Origin: Prolixibacter denitrificans
GTDB taxonomy: Bacteria > Bacteroidota > Bacteroidia > Bacteroidales > Prolixibacteraceae
Assembly: GCF_003014495.1 (NCBI RefSeq)
Contig: NZ_PYGC01000012.1
Coordinates: 62,001 to 126,000, forward strand
Length of the DNA stretch: 64,000 bases
Direction: 5' to 3'
Below the pieces are notes generated by a model that saw nothing but the letters and a program-made list of their open reading frames with translations, ran no database searches and was not told the origin of the DNA. Position numbers and translations under genes: made by a program. Position 1 is the stretch's first letter. Every line of letters starts with the position of its first letter. Below are positions 46,838 to 57,145 of this stretch, piece after piece.

Positions 46838-46863
46838 AAATCCCACAGATTCTGTGGGATTTT
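46838..46863 (-). terminator. Probable terminator of the DUF3857 gene pair
   Basis: Near-perfect palindrome AAATCCCACAGA / TCTGTGGGATTT, 20 nt after the stop at 46883 on the minus strand. The tail (CTTTTGG) is only moderately T-rich, so efficiency is uncertain. Confidence 0.65.
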
Positions 46864-46882
46864 GTTAACTGAAAATGTTGTT

Positions 46883-48796
46883 TTAAACTTTCTTCACCAA
46901 CACCACCTTCTGTCGTTCCTGCGAAGCAATTCCCGTTAGGAAATCGTTGATGGATTTGACGTCATCGGCTTTGTATTTTCCCTGGTGAATGACGACTTTT
47001 CGGGTCACTTCAATGGTATTATTCCCATTCTGCCCGTAGTTGATTTCGTAATCACCAAAAGAAGAAGAGAGTTCCGTTTTCTTCGGAAGGTACTCCACCT
47101 TAAAACCGTCAGGGATGGTGATGGTGAGGGTGTCCTTGTAGGTATAGCCCGTACGCTGATAAATCTCCAACTGACGATCCGTTGACAGATGCGATGGAAA
47201 GCTGTTCTCAATTAAAAAGTTGGTCGATACAAACATTCGGTTCCCGGTAGGTATGGCATAGCGACTCGTTTCTCCTTTGACATTCAGCTTTGCTTTGGCC
47301 GTGTCGGCAGAAATATCCTGCATGGAAAAGTTTTGAATCGTAAGTCCCGGCACATTCAACCAGCGGGTTAAGGCGTCTTTTTGTTCTTTTGATGACAAGT
47401 GGAGGACCCCGAAAACATCTTCAAATTCGCCTTCTTCGAATTCGGAATTCAGCTGGAATGAAGCAGCCCCATTGTTTTGCAGGTTGACCTGAATATGGGA
47501 ATCCCGTCGGTTCTCTTTTTCTGTGTACTTTGGTGTGCGCACCAGCTTTCCCCCTTCAGCCGAAATTTGCAGCGCAAAGCGGTTGGCATTGTCCAGGCTG
47601 ATGTAACCAAAAGGAATTTGCTGATTGGTGCATTCCAGCCAAATGGTGTCTTGATCGAGGGGAACGAACAGGATGGCGTGATTCATCTGGCTGGCTCCCG
47701 GAAAGTCGGGATATTTGATTTGCCTGTAATCGCCACTGCCGATAACTGTGTAATACGAATCGATGCCGATGGCCTTTAACAACGAGCGGGTGTAGTTACT
47801 CAGTGCTTTGCAATCGCCGTATCCTTTCGCGTCCACATCTTCAGCCATGAGCGGTTGAAATCCCCCGATGCCCAACGCAATGTTGACGTAGCGTGTCTTC
47901 TTCTGCATATACCGGTATACTGCTTTTACCTTGTCCCGTTTATCCGGTATGCTGTCAGTCAGCCTGAACAGTTTTAAGATGGTCTCCTCGGGCAGTAAGG
48001 TCCGGTCTCTGATAAGTTGGTATGTCCAGGCACCATACCCTTTCCATGTTGCGAAATTTCCGGTTGTTCCTTCGTATGACATGTCGTCCGGTGATAGAAG
48101 CACTACCGGAAATACATCCATGAAATCGGGTGCGAGTCTTTCCCATTCGAGGGCTTTAAAACCTGACAGTTGCCAGTGGTAGGTTACCGTGTTTTTTTCG
48201 GTCGTCTGGCTAAAGGCAAAATCACTGTTTAGGTCTTTGTGTCGTAATTGGAACTTGTTCGGTGTGATGAACGTCAACTCCGCTTTTTCCACGGAAGTGT
48301 TATAACCCGAAGCCGGAACCCAGTTACCAAAGCCGACCAAATCGTTGTAATTTACTTTGTAATAGTATTCAACGGTGTATGGATAGAGCTTATATGCCGG
48401 TCTGAAGAACTTGACCCGGTTGTCTCCGAACAGCGTATAGCTTTCGTTGTAGGCAAAATCCCGGATGTCTTTATTCCGAAGTCTCTTAACGGTTTTGCCG
48501 TGCGCGTCATAGACGGTTCCGCCAATCTGGGAAACATTTGAGTTGTGGTCGTACATGACAACCAGGTTGGCTTCACCTCTTCCATTGCTGTTCAGAATGG
48601 TGGCTACCAAATGAACCTTCCGGCTGTAACTGCCTGCACCGGTCCGGTTGTATGTGACCTGGTATTCCCGGATAACCGCATCGGCGTGCTTTTTCAGGGA
48701 GTCGGGAATAGAAGCAGCATCCCGGCTGCTTTGCGAAAATACCGGGATGCTGAAGAAAAAAGTGCAGAGAAAAGTGAGAAATAATGTCTTCATCAA
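46883..48796 (-). CDS. DUF3857 and transglutaminase-like secreted protein (member 1)
   Basis: 637 residues, signal peptide to about residue 21 (IPVFSQ). DUF3857 region about 40-230 followed by a transglutaminase-like core with the nucleophile Cys329 in GYGDCKALSNYTRSLL and the catalytic His region MNHAILFVPLDQDTIWLECTN, then a C-terminal beta domain. Start overlaps the upstream gene stop by 4 bp, so translation is coupled. Such proteins are thought to be periplasmic or surface peptidase-like or crosslinking enzymes; no substrate is known. Confidence 0.85.
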   Translation of the reverse strand: MMKTLFLTFLCTFFFSIPVFSQSSRDAASIPDSLKKHADAVIREYQVTYNRTGAGSYSRKVHLVATILNSNGRGEANLVVMYDHNSNVSQIGGTVYDAHGKTVKRLRNKDIRDFAYNESYTLFGDNRVKFFRPAYKLYPYTVEYYYKVNYNDLVGFGNWVPASGYNTSVEKAELTFITPNKFQLRHKDLNSDFAFSQTTEKNTVTYHWQLSGFKALEWERLAPDFMDVFPVVLLSPDDMSYEGTTGNFATWKGYGAWTYQLIRDRTLLPEETILKLFRLTDSIPDKRDKVKAVYRYMQKKTRYVNIALGIGGFQPLMAEDVDAKGYGDCKALSNYTRSLLKAIGIDSYYTVIGSGDYRQIKYPDFPGASQMNHAILFVPLDQDTIWLECTNQQIPFGYISLDNANRFALQISAEGGKLVRTPKYTEKENRRDSHIQVNLQNNGAASFQLNSEFEEGEFEDVFGVLHLSSKEQKDALTRWLNVPGLTIQNFSMQDISADTAKAKLNVKGETSRYAIPTGNRMFVSTNFLIENSFPSHLSTDRQLEIYQRTGYTYKDTLTITIPDGFKVEYLPKKTELSSSFGDYEINYGQNGNNTIEVTRKVVIHQGKYKADDVKSINDFLTGIASQERQKVVLVKKV

Positions 48797-50850
48797 ATGT
48801 GTTTTAGTACGACCAGTTCGTGCTGTTTGTCAATCATCATTTGGAAGAACTTCTTCAGGGACTCGTATTCGCTTGGTAGAAATACACTTTTGTTAATGTT
48901 CAGAGATGAACTGACAATCAGGTTGCCTCCGAGGTTTTGGACCTGGAAAACAAATTGTGCTTCATTATTCGGAAGGACCATTTTTACCGACTTCGGTGCT
49001 TCCTGAAGCTGGTAATTGGCCGGTAATCTATAAGTCTGAACTTGTTGAATATGGTAGGGATGATCGAATTCCACCGGATACTCCCTTTTGTCGAGCTTGA
49101 ATGGGTTATTCTCGAAATACGGTATGACTACCGGGTTGAAGTAGAGCATGTCTCCCGGATTGGATGACAACTCGTTATCTGTGAATTTGTAGGTGAGGTT
49201 CAGGTTGTGATAAAGAGTATCGAGGCCTTTGACTTTGATCCCGTCTACATCCTGAAGTTTGTTTTTATCATCCATTGCTTTGATGAAATCAGCCGGCGAA
49301 TCATATTTTCGAATGGCTTTCCGGAATTCGTAAGCACCGTATCCCTTCAGGTTCATATTCGCCTGGCCGCTAATCGTTGCTGTGCTATCCATCATCATCA
49401 GAATGCTGGAGGTCATGGTGAAGGGCTGATAGTTCATCAGGTTGATCCACTTGTCCTGAACATCACCAATGATTCGTCCTTTGTCGTTCAGACAGCGGAT
49501 TGGGAGCAGGTTGATTTCAGCATCGCGATCGGTGGCGTCCATCAGGTAGGCTTTACCATTACTGAGTACCATGGCAACCACATAATTAAAACTACTGATG
49601 GAGGGATGCGACGGATGGATAATTCCGTTGTCTTGTGTACTCAGTACGACCGGATAACTCTTGAAACCCAGTTCGCGTAACAGCCTGACAAGATTGAGGT
49701 TCACATCGGCACAGTTTCCTGAACCTTCCTTGAATGCTTTATTCAGCGTTGCGTTGATGTACTTGCTTCGGGTACCGTTCCAGGCGACGTGCCTTTTGAT
49801 GTATTCGAATGCCAAATCCAGCATCTGCATGCCTTCAACTCCGCTCTGTTTTAGCTCTTCTGCGGCATCCCGGATGTAACCAGCGCTGTTGAGCTGCTTC
49901 CCGAAATATTGATTGTCGGTTAAATCTTTATCGACATTTGCCCAGGTCGATGTTACATAATGTATGGGCTCCTGAGGAAATTTTACATATTCCAACTCAA
50001 ATTCTACCTTGGAAATATAATTCTCCTCTGTCCGAAGGAATTTCTCTTTTGGAAATGCCGGAATGCTATCGGCGGTGTAGTGGTAAATATGCTCCGTGTA
50101 ATTGAATGAACTGGTGTACCTGGCTTCATCTACAAGGCGGCCCCGAGCCTGCTGATGAACATTGATCGTAAGCTTCTGTTGCCGGTTATCCTGATCGAAC
50201 TTCACCGGATAATATCCCCTTAAAGTCTTGTTATAATGAAAGTATTCAGGAATAATCGCAGTGAAATCACTGTTTAAGATTGGGATATCCCGCTGAAAAT
50301 ACCACGTGCGAAGATTAAAAAAATGAGTTGTACGAATGGTATAGTCTACCTCGATGATGGAACCTGCTTTTACGTTGGGCAGGGCAAACTTAACCGTATT
50401 CCAGTGTTCGCTGGTTTCTTCTGTCATGACATCTTTGTTACTGAGCTTGTCTTTTACCACCTTTCCGTTTTCAAGATTGTAAGTATAAGCTTTCAGCTGT
50501 GATAGTTCGTCATCTTTATCTCCTTGGTACAATGGAATTTCAATGTTGGCATAATCGAAGCCTTCGTTGTCGAGAATTTTGATTCGGAAATGCCGGTTGA
50601 AGTGAAGTTGAAAACCGGTTTGACTGCTTCCCGCTTCGTTGGTACGAACGTTTTTGGCCATGTAATCAAAATCGGCCTTTCCATAGTCAAAAATGAAGTA
50701 TGCGTGAGCGTTCGAATCGGTAGGACATTGAGTCGCTTCGAGGTTCTGGATGTCTACCTTTCCTGTTTTGGGTTCTTTTTGTGCGTCGACCTGTTGGGGT
50801 ATAGTCACGAGTAACAACAGCACAGACAATAGGAGGAAGCAAGTTTTCAT
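48793..50850 (-). CDS. DUF3857 and transglutaminase-like secreted protein (member 2)
   Basis: 685 residues, signal peptide to about residue 23 (QVDAQ). Same architecture as its neighbours: DUF3857, then a transglutaminase core with Cys380 in GSGNCADVNLNLVRLL and C-terminal beta region ending LMIDKQHELVVLKHI. Closely related along its whole length to the 51221-53275 protein and more distantly to 46883-48796. The catalytic Cys is present. Confidence 0.85.
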   Translation of the reverse strand: MKTCFLLLSVLLLLVTIPQQVDAQKEPKTGKVDIQNLEATQCPTDSNAHAYFIFDYGKADFDYMAKNVRTNEAGSSQTGFQLHFNRHFRIKILDNEGFDYANIEIPLYQGDKDDELSQLKAYTYNLENGKVVKDKLSNKDVMTEETSEHWNTVKFALPNVKAGSIIEVDYTIRTTHFFNLRTWYFQRDIPILNSDFTAIIPEYFHYNKTLRGYYPVKFDQDNRQQKLTINVHQQARGRLVDEARYTSSFNYTEHIYHYTADSIPAFPKEKFLRTEENYISKVEFELEYVKFPQEPIHYVTSTWANVDKDLTDNQYFGKQLNSAGYIRDAAEELKQSGVEGMQMLDLAFEYIKRHVAWNGTRSKYINATLNKAFKEGSGNCADVNLNLVRLLRELGFKSYPVVLSTQDNGIIHPSHPSISSFNYVVAMVLSNGKAYLMDATDRDAEINLLPIRCLNDKGRIIGDVQDKWINLMNYQPFTMTSSILMMMDSTATISGQANMNLKGYGAYEFRKAIRKYDSPADFIKAMDDKNKLQDVDGIKVKGLDTLYHNLNLTYKFTDNELSSNPGDMLYFNPVVIPYFENNPFKLDKREYPVEFDHPYHIQQVQTYRLPANYQLQEAPKSVKMVLPNNEAQFVFQVQNLGGNLIVSSSLNINKSVFLPSEYESLKKFFQMMIDKQHELVVLKHI

Positions 50851-51220
50851 TATTCTTGTTTATTAGTTAGAACTTTTGTGATTGATCCGGCACCGAAAAA
50901 TTACCCACGATGTATCTCAACGAGATATTCGTCAGGTAAGTCGAAGGGCAATAATATCAGGATACTATCCTGTTTTTATATCCGTAAAAAATAAATACTT
51001 CGGTAAAATTGAATCATTTGCCATTTCAGGTAAAGTAAGGAAGGTGAAAAACTGCAGGGATGGTTTGTTTGATAAAGCCTCAGGTCTCATTTTCAAAGGA
51101 ATCGCAGATTTGTTTATTTTTATTGGTACGCTTAAAGATAAAATCTTATCGCAACGTTACAAGAAATTGGCATTATGTTATTGGACAGGACAGCCTTTCA
51201 ATTGTCGATTAATGATGACT
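50851..51220. other. Intergenic region between DUF3857 paralogues
   Basis: 370 bp with no gene or hairpin recognised. A plus-strand frame at 50882-51241 overlaps the next coding region and has no recognisable protein character. Confidence 0.4.
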
Positions 51221-53275
51221 TTAAGAGGCATCTTTTCTTAATACCACTAGTTCATTTTGTTTATCAATCATTAATTGAAAGAATTGCTTCAGTTGTCTGT
51301 ATTCTTTCGGAAGAAAAATACTTTTGTTAATTCTAACAGTTGTGATCACGTTCATATTTTGTCCGAAAACATTGACCTGATATGTGAACTGGGCACTTTG
51401 GTCAGGGAGTGTGATACTTATTGGCTCAGGAGCCCGTGTTATATGGTAATTGGTTGGGATGGAAAATGTACTAATTTGTTGTATTTGATAGGGATGATTG
51501 AATTCGACAGGATATTCTCTCTTTTCGAGCTTGAATGGATTTTTTTGAAAATAAGGATTAACGATGGGAGCATAGTAGAGCATATTTGCCGGATGATTGG
51601 ATGAATCCGAATTGACAAAGTGATAAGAGACAACCAGGCTTTTCGACGTTTTGGCTAGATCCTTAATTTTAATGTTTTCGATTTTTGCAGTCGTCATATT
51701 CTTATCCAGAACTGATTGGAAATATTCAAGAGGTGAACTGCTTTTGTTTATATCCTTGCGATATTCGTATGCACCATAACCATTTAACCTCAGTCTTGCG
51801 TTACCGGTAATTGATGCACTGCTGTCTATTTTTGATAGAAAGGTCGATTGCAAAACAAAAGGTTGGTAGTTTGTCAGATTGATCCATTTTTCACTTCTAT
51901 CACCAATAATTCTGCCTCTGTCATTAATACACCGGGTAGGTAACAAATTGATTTCAGCATCGTGGTCTGTCGCATCTAACAAATAAATATGGTTTTTCAT
52001 AAATACCGCGGCAATGACGTAGTTGAAGCTGCTGAGTGAAGGATGCGCCGGGTGTATTATACCATGTTTTTGGGTACTGAGCAAGACGGGATAGCACTCA
52101 AAGTCCAGTTGTTTCAAAAGTCTCACTAGATTGAGATTGATGTCAGCGGAGTTGCCGACACCATCTTTGTATTTTTTTGCTAATGTATTGCTGGCATATG
52201 GACTTTGAAATTCGTTCCAGGAAAAGTGCTGCTTAATATGTTCATAAGCTTTCTGTAATAGATCAATTCCGCTTACTTCATTTGTTTTCAATTTGGCAGC
52301 AATGTTTCGAATATAACCCGCACTACCAAGCTCTTTCCCAAAATACGGATGCTCGATGAAATCTTTGTCAATGCTTTCCCAGCTGGTTGAAAATTTTCTT
52401 TCAGAGCTCATGGGAAATTTTATGGATTGGAGTTCAAAGTCGACTTTTGATATATAGTTTTCAGCCGTTCTGAGAAACTGCTCTTCAGGGAAAGCAGGTA
52501 TGCTATCGGCGCTGTATTCAAATACATTTTTCGTGAAATTAACGGTTCGGGTGTAAGATTCGGGACTTCCTACCATACCATTTTGTCTTCGGTTAAATAT
52601 AATCGAGAGGCCTCGATTGATAATATGTCGCTTGAATCTGACAGGGAAATAACCAGCAGCAGTCTGATTATAGGAATAAAATTCAGGAATCATAGCGGTA
52701 AACTCACTATGAAGTGTTGGTATATCTCGTTGAAAATACCAGGTGTGGAAGTTGTAGAAATAGCTTGAAGTAACATTATATTCTATATCGAGGACAGAAC
52801 CGGCTTTGACTTCAGGCATCGCAAATTTCACCGTATATAAGTGTTCACTGGTTTTCTCTGTTAACATGTCGGATGGTTCGAGCTTGGTTTTTTGAATCTC
52901 TCCGTTTTCGAGATTATAAGTATAAGCTTTCAGTTTTGTTATATCCTCTCTGCCCCGACCACGAAATAGAGGAATCTGAATGGTTGCATAACGGAAGCCT
53001 TGATTATCAATGATTTTAACTCGAATGTATCTTTTGAAAACCATATGAAAGCCGGCATTTTGATTGGAATAAATAGTTGTACTTCCCAGAGATAAATCAG
53101 CTATTCCATAATCAAATACATAGTAGGCGTGGGCATTGGAATCAATGGGGCAGGTATTGCTTTTGAGCGTTTCTATGTCAATTTTTCCAAATTTCGGAAG
53201 ATTTTGCGCGGAGGCAAAGTGGGAGCAAGCTATTAGGAAAAAGCTAACTTGCAGGAGACGAAGAAAGTATTTCAT
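51221..53275 (-). CDS. DUF3857/transglutaminase-like paralogue lacking the catalytic Cys (member 3)
   Basis: 684 residues, signal peptide to about residue 23 (FASAQ). Aligns end to end with the 48793-50850 protein, including QLMIDKQNELVVLR at the C-terminus. The nucleophile position reads GVGNSADINLNLVRLL, with Ser376 (codon TCC) instead of Cys. The surrounding residues are intact, so this is a specific change and not decay of the whole gene; it may be a binding-only or regulatory partner. The DNA here is visibly more AT-rich than member 2. Confidence 0.85.
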   Translation of the reverse strand: MKYFLRLLQVSFFLIACSHFASAQNLPKFGKIDIETLKSNTCPIDSNAHAYYVFDYGIADLSLGSTTIYSNQNAGFHMVFKRYIRVKIIDNQGFRYATIQIPLFRGRGREDITKLKAYTYNLENGEIQKTKLEPSDMLTEKTSEHLYTVKFAMPEVKAGSVLDIEYNVTSSYFYNFHTWYFQRDIPTLHSEFTAMIPEFYSYNQTAAGYFPVRFKRHIINRGLSIIFNRRQNGMVGSPESYTRTVNFTKNVFEYSADSIPAFPEEQFLRTAENYISKVDFELQSIKFPMSSERKFSTSWESIDKDFIEHPYFGKELGSAGYIRNIAAKLKTNEVSGIDLLQKAYEHIKQHFSWNEFQSPYASNTLAKKYKDGVGNSADINLNLVRLLKQLDFECYPVLLSTQKHGIIHPAHPSLSSFNYVIAAVFMKNHIYLLDATDHDAEINLLPTRCINDRGRIIGDRSEKWINLTNYQPFVLQSTFLSKIDSSASITGNARLRLNGYGAYEYRKDINKSSSPLEYFQSVLDKNMTTAKIENIKIKDLAKTSKSLVVSYHFVNSDSSNHPANMLYYAPIVNPYFQKNPFKLEKREYPVEFNHPYQIQQISTFSIPTNYHITRAPEPISITLPDQSAQFTYQVNVFGQNMNVITTVRINKSIFLPKEYRQLKQFFQLMIDKQNELVVLRKDAS

Positions 53276-53424
53276 TTGTTAAAAGTTGAGGTATAGTGGT
53301 ATATTTTATTGGCGGTTGTAAAAATATTATCTTACTGAAAAACATCTACGGAGATGGTGCATGTTATTGGGCAGTCTGTTAGTTAAGCCTCTTTTTTTGA
53401 GAGTGATAAATTTCAAGTTGTTTA

Positions 53425-53817
53425 CTATCTCCTTTTTAAAAACTTCCGCCGTGTTCCCCTTGAAGCATCGGCTGCGTGAATATTACCGCCTCCCCAGGTT
53501 AAACCGGAATGATGGTCACGAAACGGTGGATTGTTAATGCCCCACTCATCAATTTCCTCCCGACTATTCGGGGTTCCTTTTTTTATCTGTAGCGGTTCCC
53601 TTTTTTTGCCTTTGTATGATGCGATGATTTGTTTGATCTCTTCGTCGCGTAGACGTTTATCGTATAAATAGGTTGGAATACAAACGACAAACAGCAGGAA
53701 CAGGCCGGAGTAAAGTAAAAAGGCATTGGCATTGAATTCGGCTATGATACCGATGGCCCGGAAGATTAAGAGGATGCCTCCGGTAATTCCCGAAACGTAT
53801 ATGATGCCGGTTCTCAT
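53425..53817 (-). CDS. Small two-helix membrane protein of unknown function
   Basis: 130 residues. Two membrane helices (about 5-27 and 32-50), then a basic cytoplasmic tail with YDKRLRDEEIKQIIASYKGKKREP and an odd Gly/His-rich C-terminus (HHSGLTWGGGNIHAAD). 66 bp after the hydrolase gene on the same strand. No family recognised. Confidence 0.6.
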   Translation of the reverse strand: MRTGIIYVSGITGGILLIFRAIGIIAEFNANAFLLYSGLFLLFVVCIPTYLYDKRLRDEEIKQIIASYKGKKREPLQIKKGTPNSREEIDEWGINNPPFRDHHSGLTWGGGNIHAADASRGTRRKFLKRR

Positions 53818-53883
53818 AGGTCAGGATTTTTGGTGCGTACCATTAAATGTACTCATCCTGACGGAGATTAACAAAACCGAGAA

Positions 53884-54450
53884 CTACGTGCCGGCTACAA
53901 TTTCAGCCGTGCTTTGCAACGCCGCAAACCAACGGCCAATGATCTTGTGATGGTACCGGATAATGGCTTCGGCTTTCATGAAGTCATTATCATATGTGCT
54001 GTGGCCGTCGTGTACCAGGATGGTGTGGTAGTTTTTAGCGAACGCACTCCGGCAGGTAGTGTCGATGCAGTAGTCTGTCTGCAGTCCGGTGATATACAAC
54101 GTGTCGATTTTGTTTTCCTGCAGAATGGCTGCTAGTTCAGTGCGGTAAAAGGAGTCGGGCGTTTCCTTGTTCACAAAATAATCATCCCGTTTGTGTCGGA
54201 GCTTGTGATGAACTTGCCAGGCTCTGCTGCCTTCTTTCAGGTCTTCATCACCATCTTCAGTGTGCCGGATAAAAACGATGGGACGGTTCCTTTTACGGAA
54301 GCTGTCGATCAGTCGGTTGACGTTGTCGATTAATTCTTTTTCGCGGTAAACCGGCTCGTTGGGATCGGCAAAAAAGCCTTCCTGCATATCGATAATCAGA
54401 AGTGCTTCACGCGGTTTGGACGGAGAGAGATTTATGTGACCGTTTGACAT
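53884..54450 (-). CDS. Isochorismatase-like cysteine hydrolase
   Basis: 188 residues, cytoplasmic. Triad Asp21 (LLIIDMQEGFF), Lys95 (VNKETPDSF) and Cys128 (TDYCIDTTC). Typical of the nicotinamidase/isochorismatase superfamily; the closest functional class cannot be told. A membrane-anchored relative is at 43330-44010. Confidence 0.9.
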   Translation of the reverse strand: MSNGHINLSPSKPREALLIIDMQEGFFADPNEPVYREKELIDNVNRLIDSFRKRNRPIVFIRHTEDGDEDLKEGSRAWQVHHKLRHKRDDYFVNKETPDSFYRTELAAILQENKIDTLYITGLQTDYCIDTTCRSAFAKNYHTILVHDGHSTYDNDFMKAEAIIRYHHKIIGRWFAALQSTAEIVAGT

Positions 54451-55076
54451 ATCGCAAGGGGTTAACAGGTTTCATTTCATAAAGTTACGCATAAAACGAA
54501 CAGGTCGGAAGGAATATCCCCTGCAAATTCGGTGCGGGTGATTGACTTGTTTCCATATGCGAACTGCCTGACCGCCTGTTCTCAGCTCAGATGGCAGTTG
54601 TGCGCTTGGTTTTATCGTCTTATAGGCTCGCGAGTAGTTAGTTACCTAATCTGAACACAGTTGGGTTCGGAAGCTATCTGAAACCGGACTAAATAATTCT
54701 TATGAAAAATCATTTCCTATAACATTCTCTGTCTGATATTATTATCAAATAGAGATGAATTTTATTGAGTTCTCTACATAATAATGCTGTATATCGGTTC
54801 GTTTTTTAAATCATATAACAAATTATGTTTCTATTAATGAGACATGCCTGGCTTAAGTCATCTTGCCCAAATGGTGACATTAAGTTAAGACCTAATCTGA
54901 CGACAGAACAGACATTTATATAAATAGACAGACAACAAACTTGATTAATTGAAAATAAGAGGTTTAAAGTGGCTGATGACCAGGAGGAGGGTTACATCAC
55001 AATTATTGTGAGGTAATGCTCTATCTGTGTTTCAGGATACCGTTCCGGAGTTAGTTTAAACCTAAACTTAGTTCCT
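54451..55076. other. Intergenic region upstream of the surface protein gene
   Basis: About 625 bp, AT-rich toward the right. CCTAATCTGA occurs twice (near 54643 and 54890), otherwise no hairpin, tRNA or coding frame is supported. It separates the divergent hydrolase and T9SS-protein genes and should contain both promoters. Confidence 0.45.
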
Positions 55077-57038
55077 ATGAAGAAAATATTAGCCGTTATT
55101 TTTTTACCGGTGGCTTTTATAGCCAATGGTCAAAATGCTAATAATCTGTTACATCCTGACGTTTGGCTTAGGGCCGATCAACTGACTGAAACGAATACGG
55201 TCTGGAATGATATCAGCGGTAATCAACTTGATGCGATTCCTTCTGACAGCCTGATGCTTAAAGGAGAAGGGTTGATTAATTTTAATAGAACAGTCAGTTT
55301 TAACGGACAGAAAGAGCAGTTTAAAATTCCCTTAAACCTCAGTCAAACTTCTCAGCTGACCATCGTCGCTGTATATCATTCGAAAGATACTACTTCGGAG
55401 CGGGCGGTGTGGAGTGCCGTTGTCAAGCCGGAACAGTCTGTGATGCTGAGTACACGGCGGGCGGCCGGGCCGCAAAGTATTGCAAAATATTCAGAAGGTA
55501 CTATCAGCGTGCCAATGGTCAATACGACAGCAGAATATTGGGGAAAGGCCAGTAGCGGTGTTACCGGGGCTTCCCTTTGGTTGGGAAGCGGCGCATCAAT
55601 AGCGGACAGTTTACAGAATTTCTCCGGGGACATGGCAGAACTGCTAGTGTTTAAACGCTTGTTGAGTGGGCCGGAACTTCAATTGGTACAGTCCTATCTT
55701 TCGTTAAAATATGGAACCACTTTCCAGTATTCCAGTTATCTAACCTCCACGGGGCAGGTTGTCTGGGACTATGAAGCGCATCCTGAATTTTCAAAAACTG
55801 TCGCCGGTATCGGTCGCGATGATGGCTTCCTGTTAAACCAAAAACAGACGGAGTATGCCGACGATCCCAAACTGCTTGTTATTGGGGCAGATAAAATCGC
55901 AGCTTCGAATGAGAACAACACTGCTACTATCAACAAAGGTGATTTCCTGGTTTGGGGAATGAATGATAAAGCTTTCCAATTGGAAAGATCAGAACAGGAG
56001 GTTTATCCCTACACCTACCCTGTGCTGCAACGAAAATGGATGATGTCGGTGACCGGAAAAACAGCTTCGTCTGTCCCGACAGAAATGAAATTCAATACGA
56101 AGGCATACGCCAAAGATAAGGAGGTGAAACAGTGTTACCTGGTGATTGATCGTAGCGGAACCAATGACTATTCATTAAAAGATGTGGAGTACATTCCGGC
56201 AGATACCCTTTCTTCAGACGGAATTGCCACGTTCGATAAGGTGACCTGGGATCCGGATGGTTCAGGAAGTGATAGTTTTACCTTCTCTTTCGGAATGGAT
56301 AACGGCGTTAGATGTACTGATCCGTTGTGTCACAATGCATCCACCGGAACAGTGAATGTTGAAGTGATGGGAGGTAAAGCTCCGTATCAATTTCAGCTGG
56401 TTAGTGATTCACTTGGTTTCAAAAAGGATTGGACCGGAACATCCCGTTTTCAGGTGGTTGATAATCTGGCTTCCGGAGCATATACGCTTGCTGTAACGGA
56501 TGGCAAATCACAAACAGCTGTCGACAAAATAACCATTGACAACCCAGAGGATTTTAATTTCGGACTGGATTCCCTTTACACCATGAATTTAGGTGACCCG
56601 CTGGTGCTTGATGCCGGAACGCATATTTCGGATAGCACGGCTTTCTATACATGGGAAGGCGATGATGGCTACTATGCAACGACAAAAGATGCAACCATAA
56701 CCTATCCGGGAGAATATCAGGTGTCGGTAACTAATCAGTATGGATGTTCTGCCAGTCAGAATATCACGGTCAAGGTGCCGGACGGGATATTGTATCATTA
56801 TCAGCTGTATCCGAATCCCTCCCGGGGACAATACCATATCGATATCTCATTGACCAAAGCGATTCCCGTAACGGTTCGCATATACAATATCCAGGGAGCA
56901 TTACAAAGCACGCGGATGGGAGAAGGTTCCTTCAATTATCATTTTGACGGGGAACTTGATCAGGCAGGCCTTTACCTGGTGAAAATTGAAACGTCTTCGG
57001 GAACAGAAACTTTCAAGCTGGTTATCAATCGGAATTAA
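55077..57038 (+). CDS. T9SS-sorted surface protein with LamG-like domain
   Basis: 653 residues, signal peptide to about residue 20 (FIANGQ). N-terminal concanavalin/LamG-like region (HPDVWLRADQLTETNTVWND... to about 215), then a beta-rich region with VAGIGRDDGF and PKLLVIGADK (the DUF8202 type found in Bacteroidota surface proteins), SprB-like repeats with GGKAPYQFQL (about 430-490), and a C-terminal T9SS type A sorting domain starting at YQLYPNPSRGQYHIDI. Secreted across the outer membrane by the type IX system. Upstream by 107 bp of the giant SpvB/RHS gene and likely co-expressed. Confidence 0.88.
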   Translation: MKKILAVIFLPVAFIANGQNANNLLHPDVWLRADQLTETNTVWNDISGNQLDAIPSDSLMLKGEGLINFNRTVSFNGQKEQFKIPLNLSQTSQLTIVAVYHSKDTTSERAVWSAVVKPEQSVMLSTRRAAGPQSIAKYSEGTISVPMVNTTAEYWGKASSGVTGASLWLGSGASIADSLQNFSGDMAELLVFKRLLSGPELQLVQSYLSLKYGTTFQYSSYLTSTGQVVWDYEAHPEFSKTVAGIGRDDGFLLNQKQTEYADDPKLLVIGADKIAASNENNTATINKGDFLVWGMNDKAFQLERSEQEVYPYTYPVLQRKWMMSVTGKTASSVPTEMKFNTKAYAKDKEVKQCYLVIDRSGTNDYSLKDVEYIPADTLSSDGIATFDKVTWDPDGSGSDSFTFSFGMDNGVRCTDPLCHNASTGTVNVEVMGGKAPYQFQLVSDSLGFKKDWTGTSRFQVVDNLASGAYTLAVTDGKSQTAVDKITIDNPEDFNFGLDSLYTMNLGDPLVLDAGTHISDSTAFYTWEGDDGYYATTKDATITYPGEYQVSVTNQYGCSASQNITVKVPDGILYHYQLYPNPSRGQYHIDISLTKAIPVTVRIYNIQGALQSTRMGEGSFNYHFDGELDQAGLYLVKIETSSGTETFKLVINRN

Positions 57039-57145
57039 AGACGGAAGCAGGTGGGTAATGCCTATTCATTACCATGAATAATCTGAAATATCATCACGCT
57101 GTCAATTTGATTTAACGAACGACAGTTGGCACAAGCATCGACTTC

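Noticed and set aside
50882-51241. 119-codon plus-strand frame between DUF3857 genes
   Set aside because: Runs into the next coding region on the other strand and shows no protein-like pattern.
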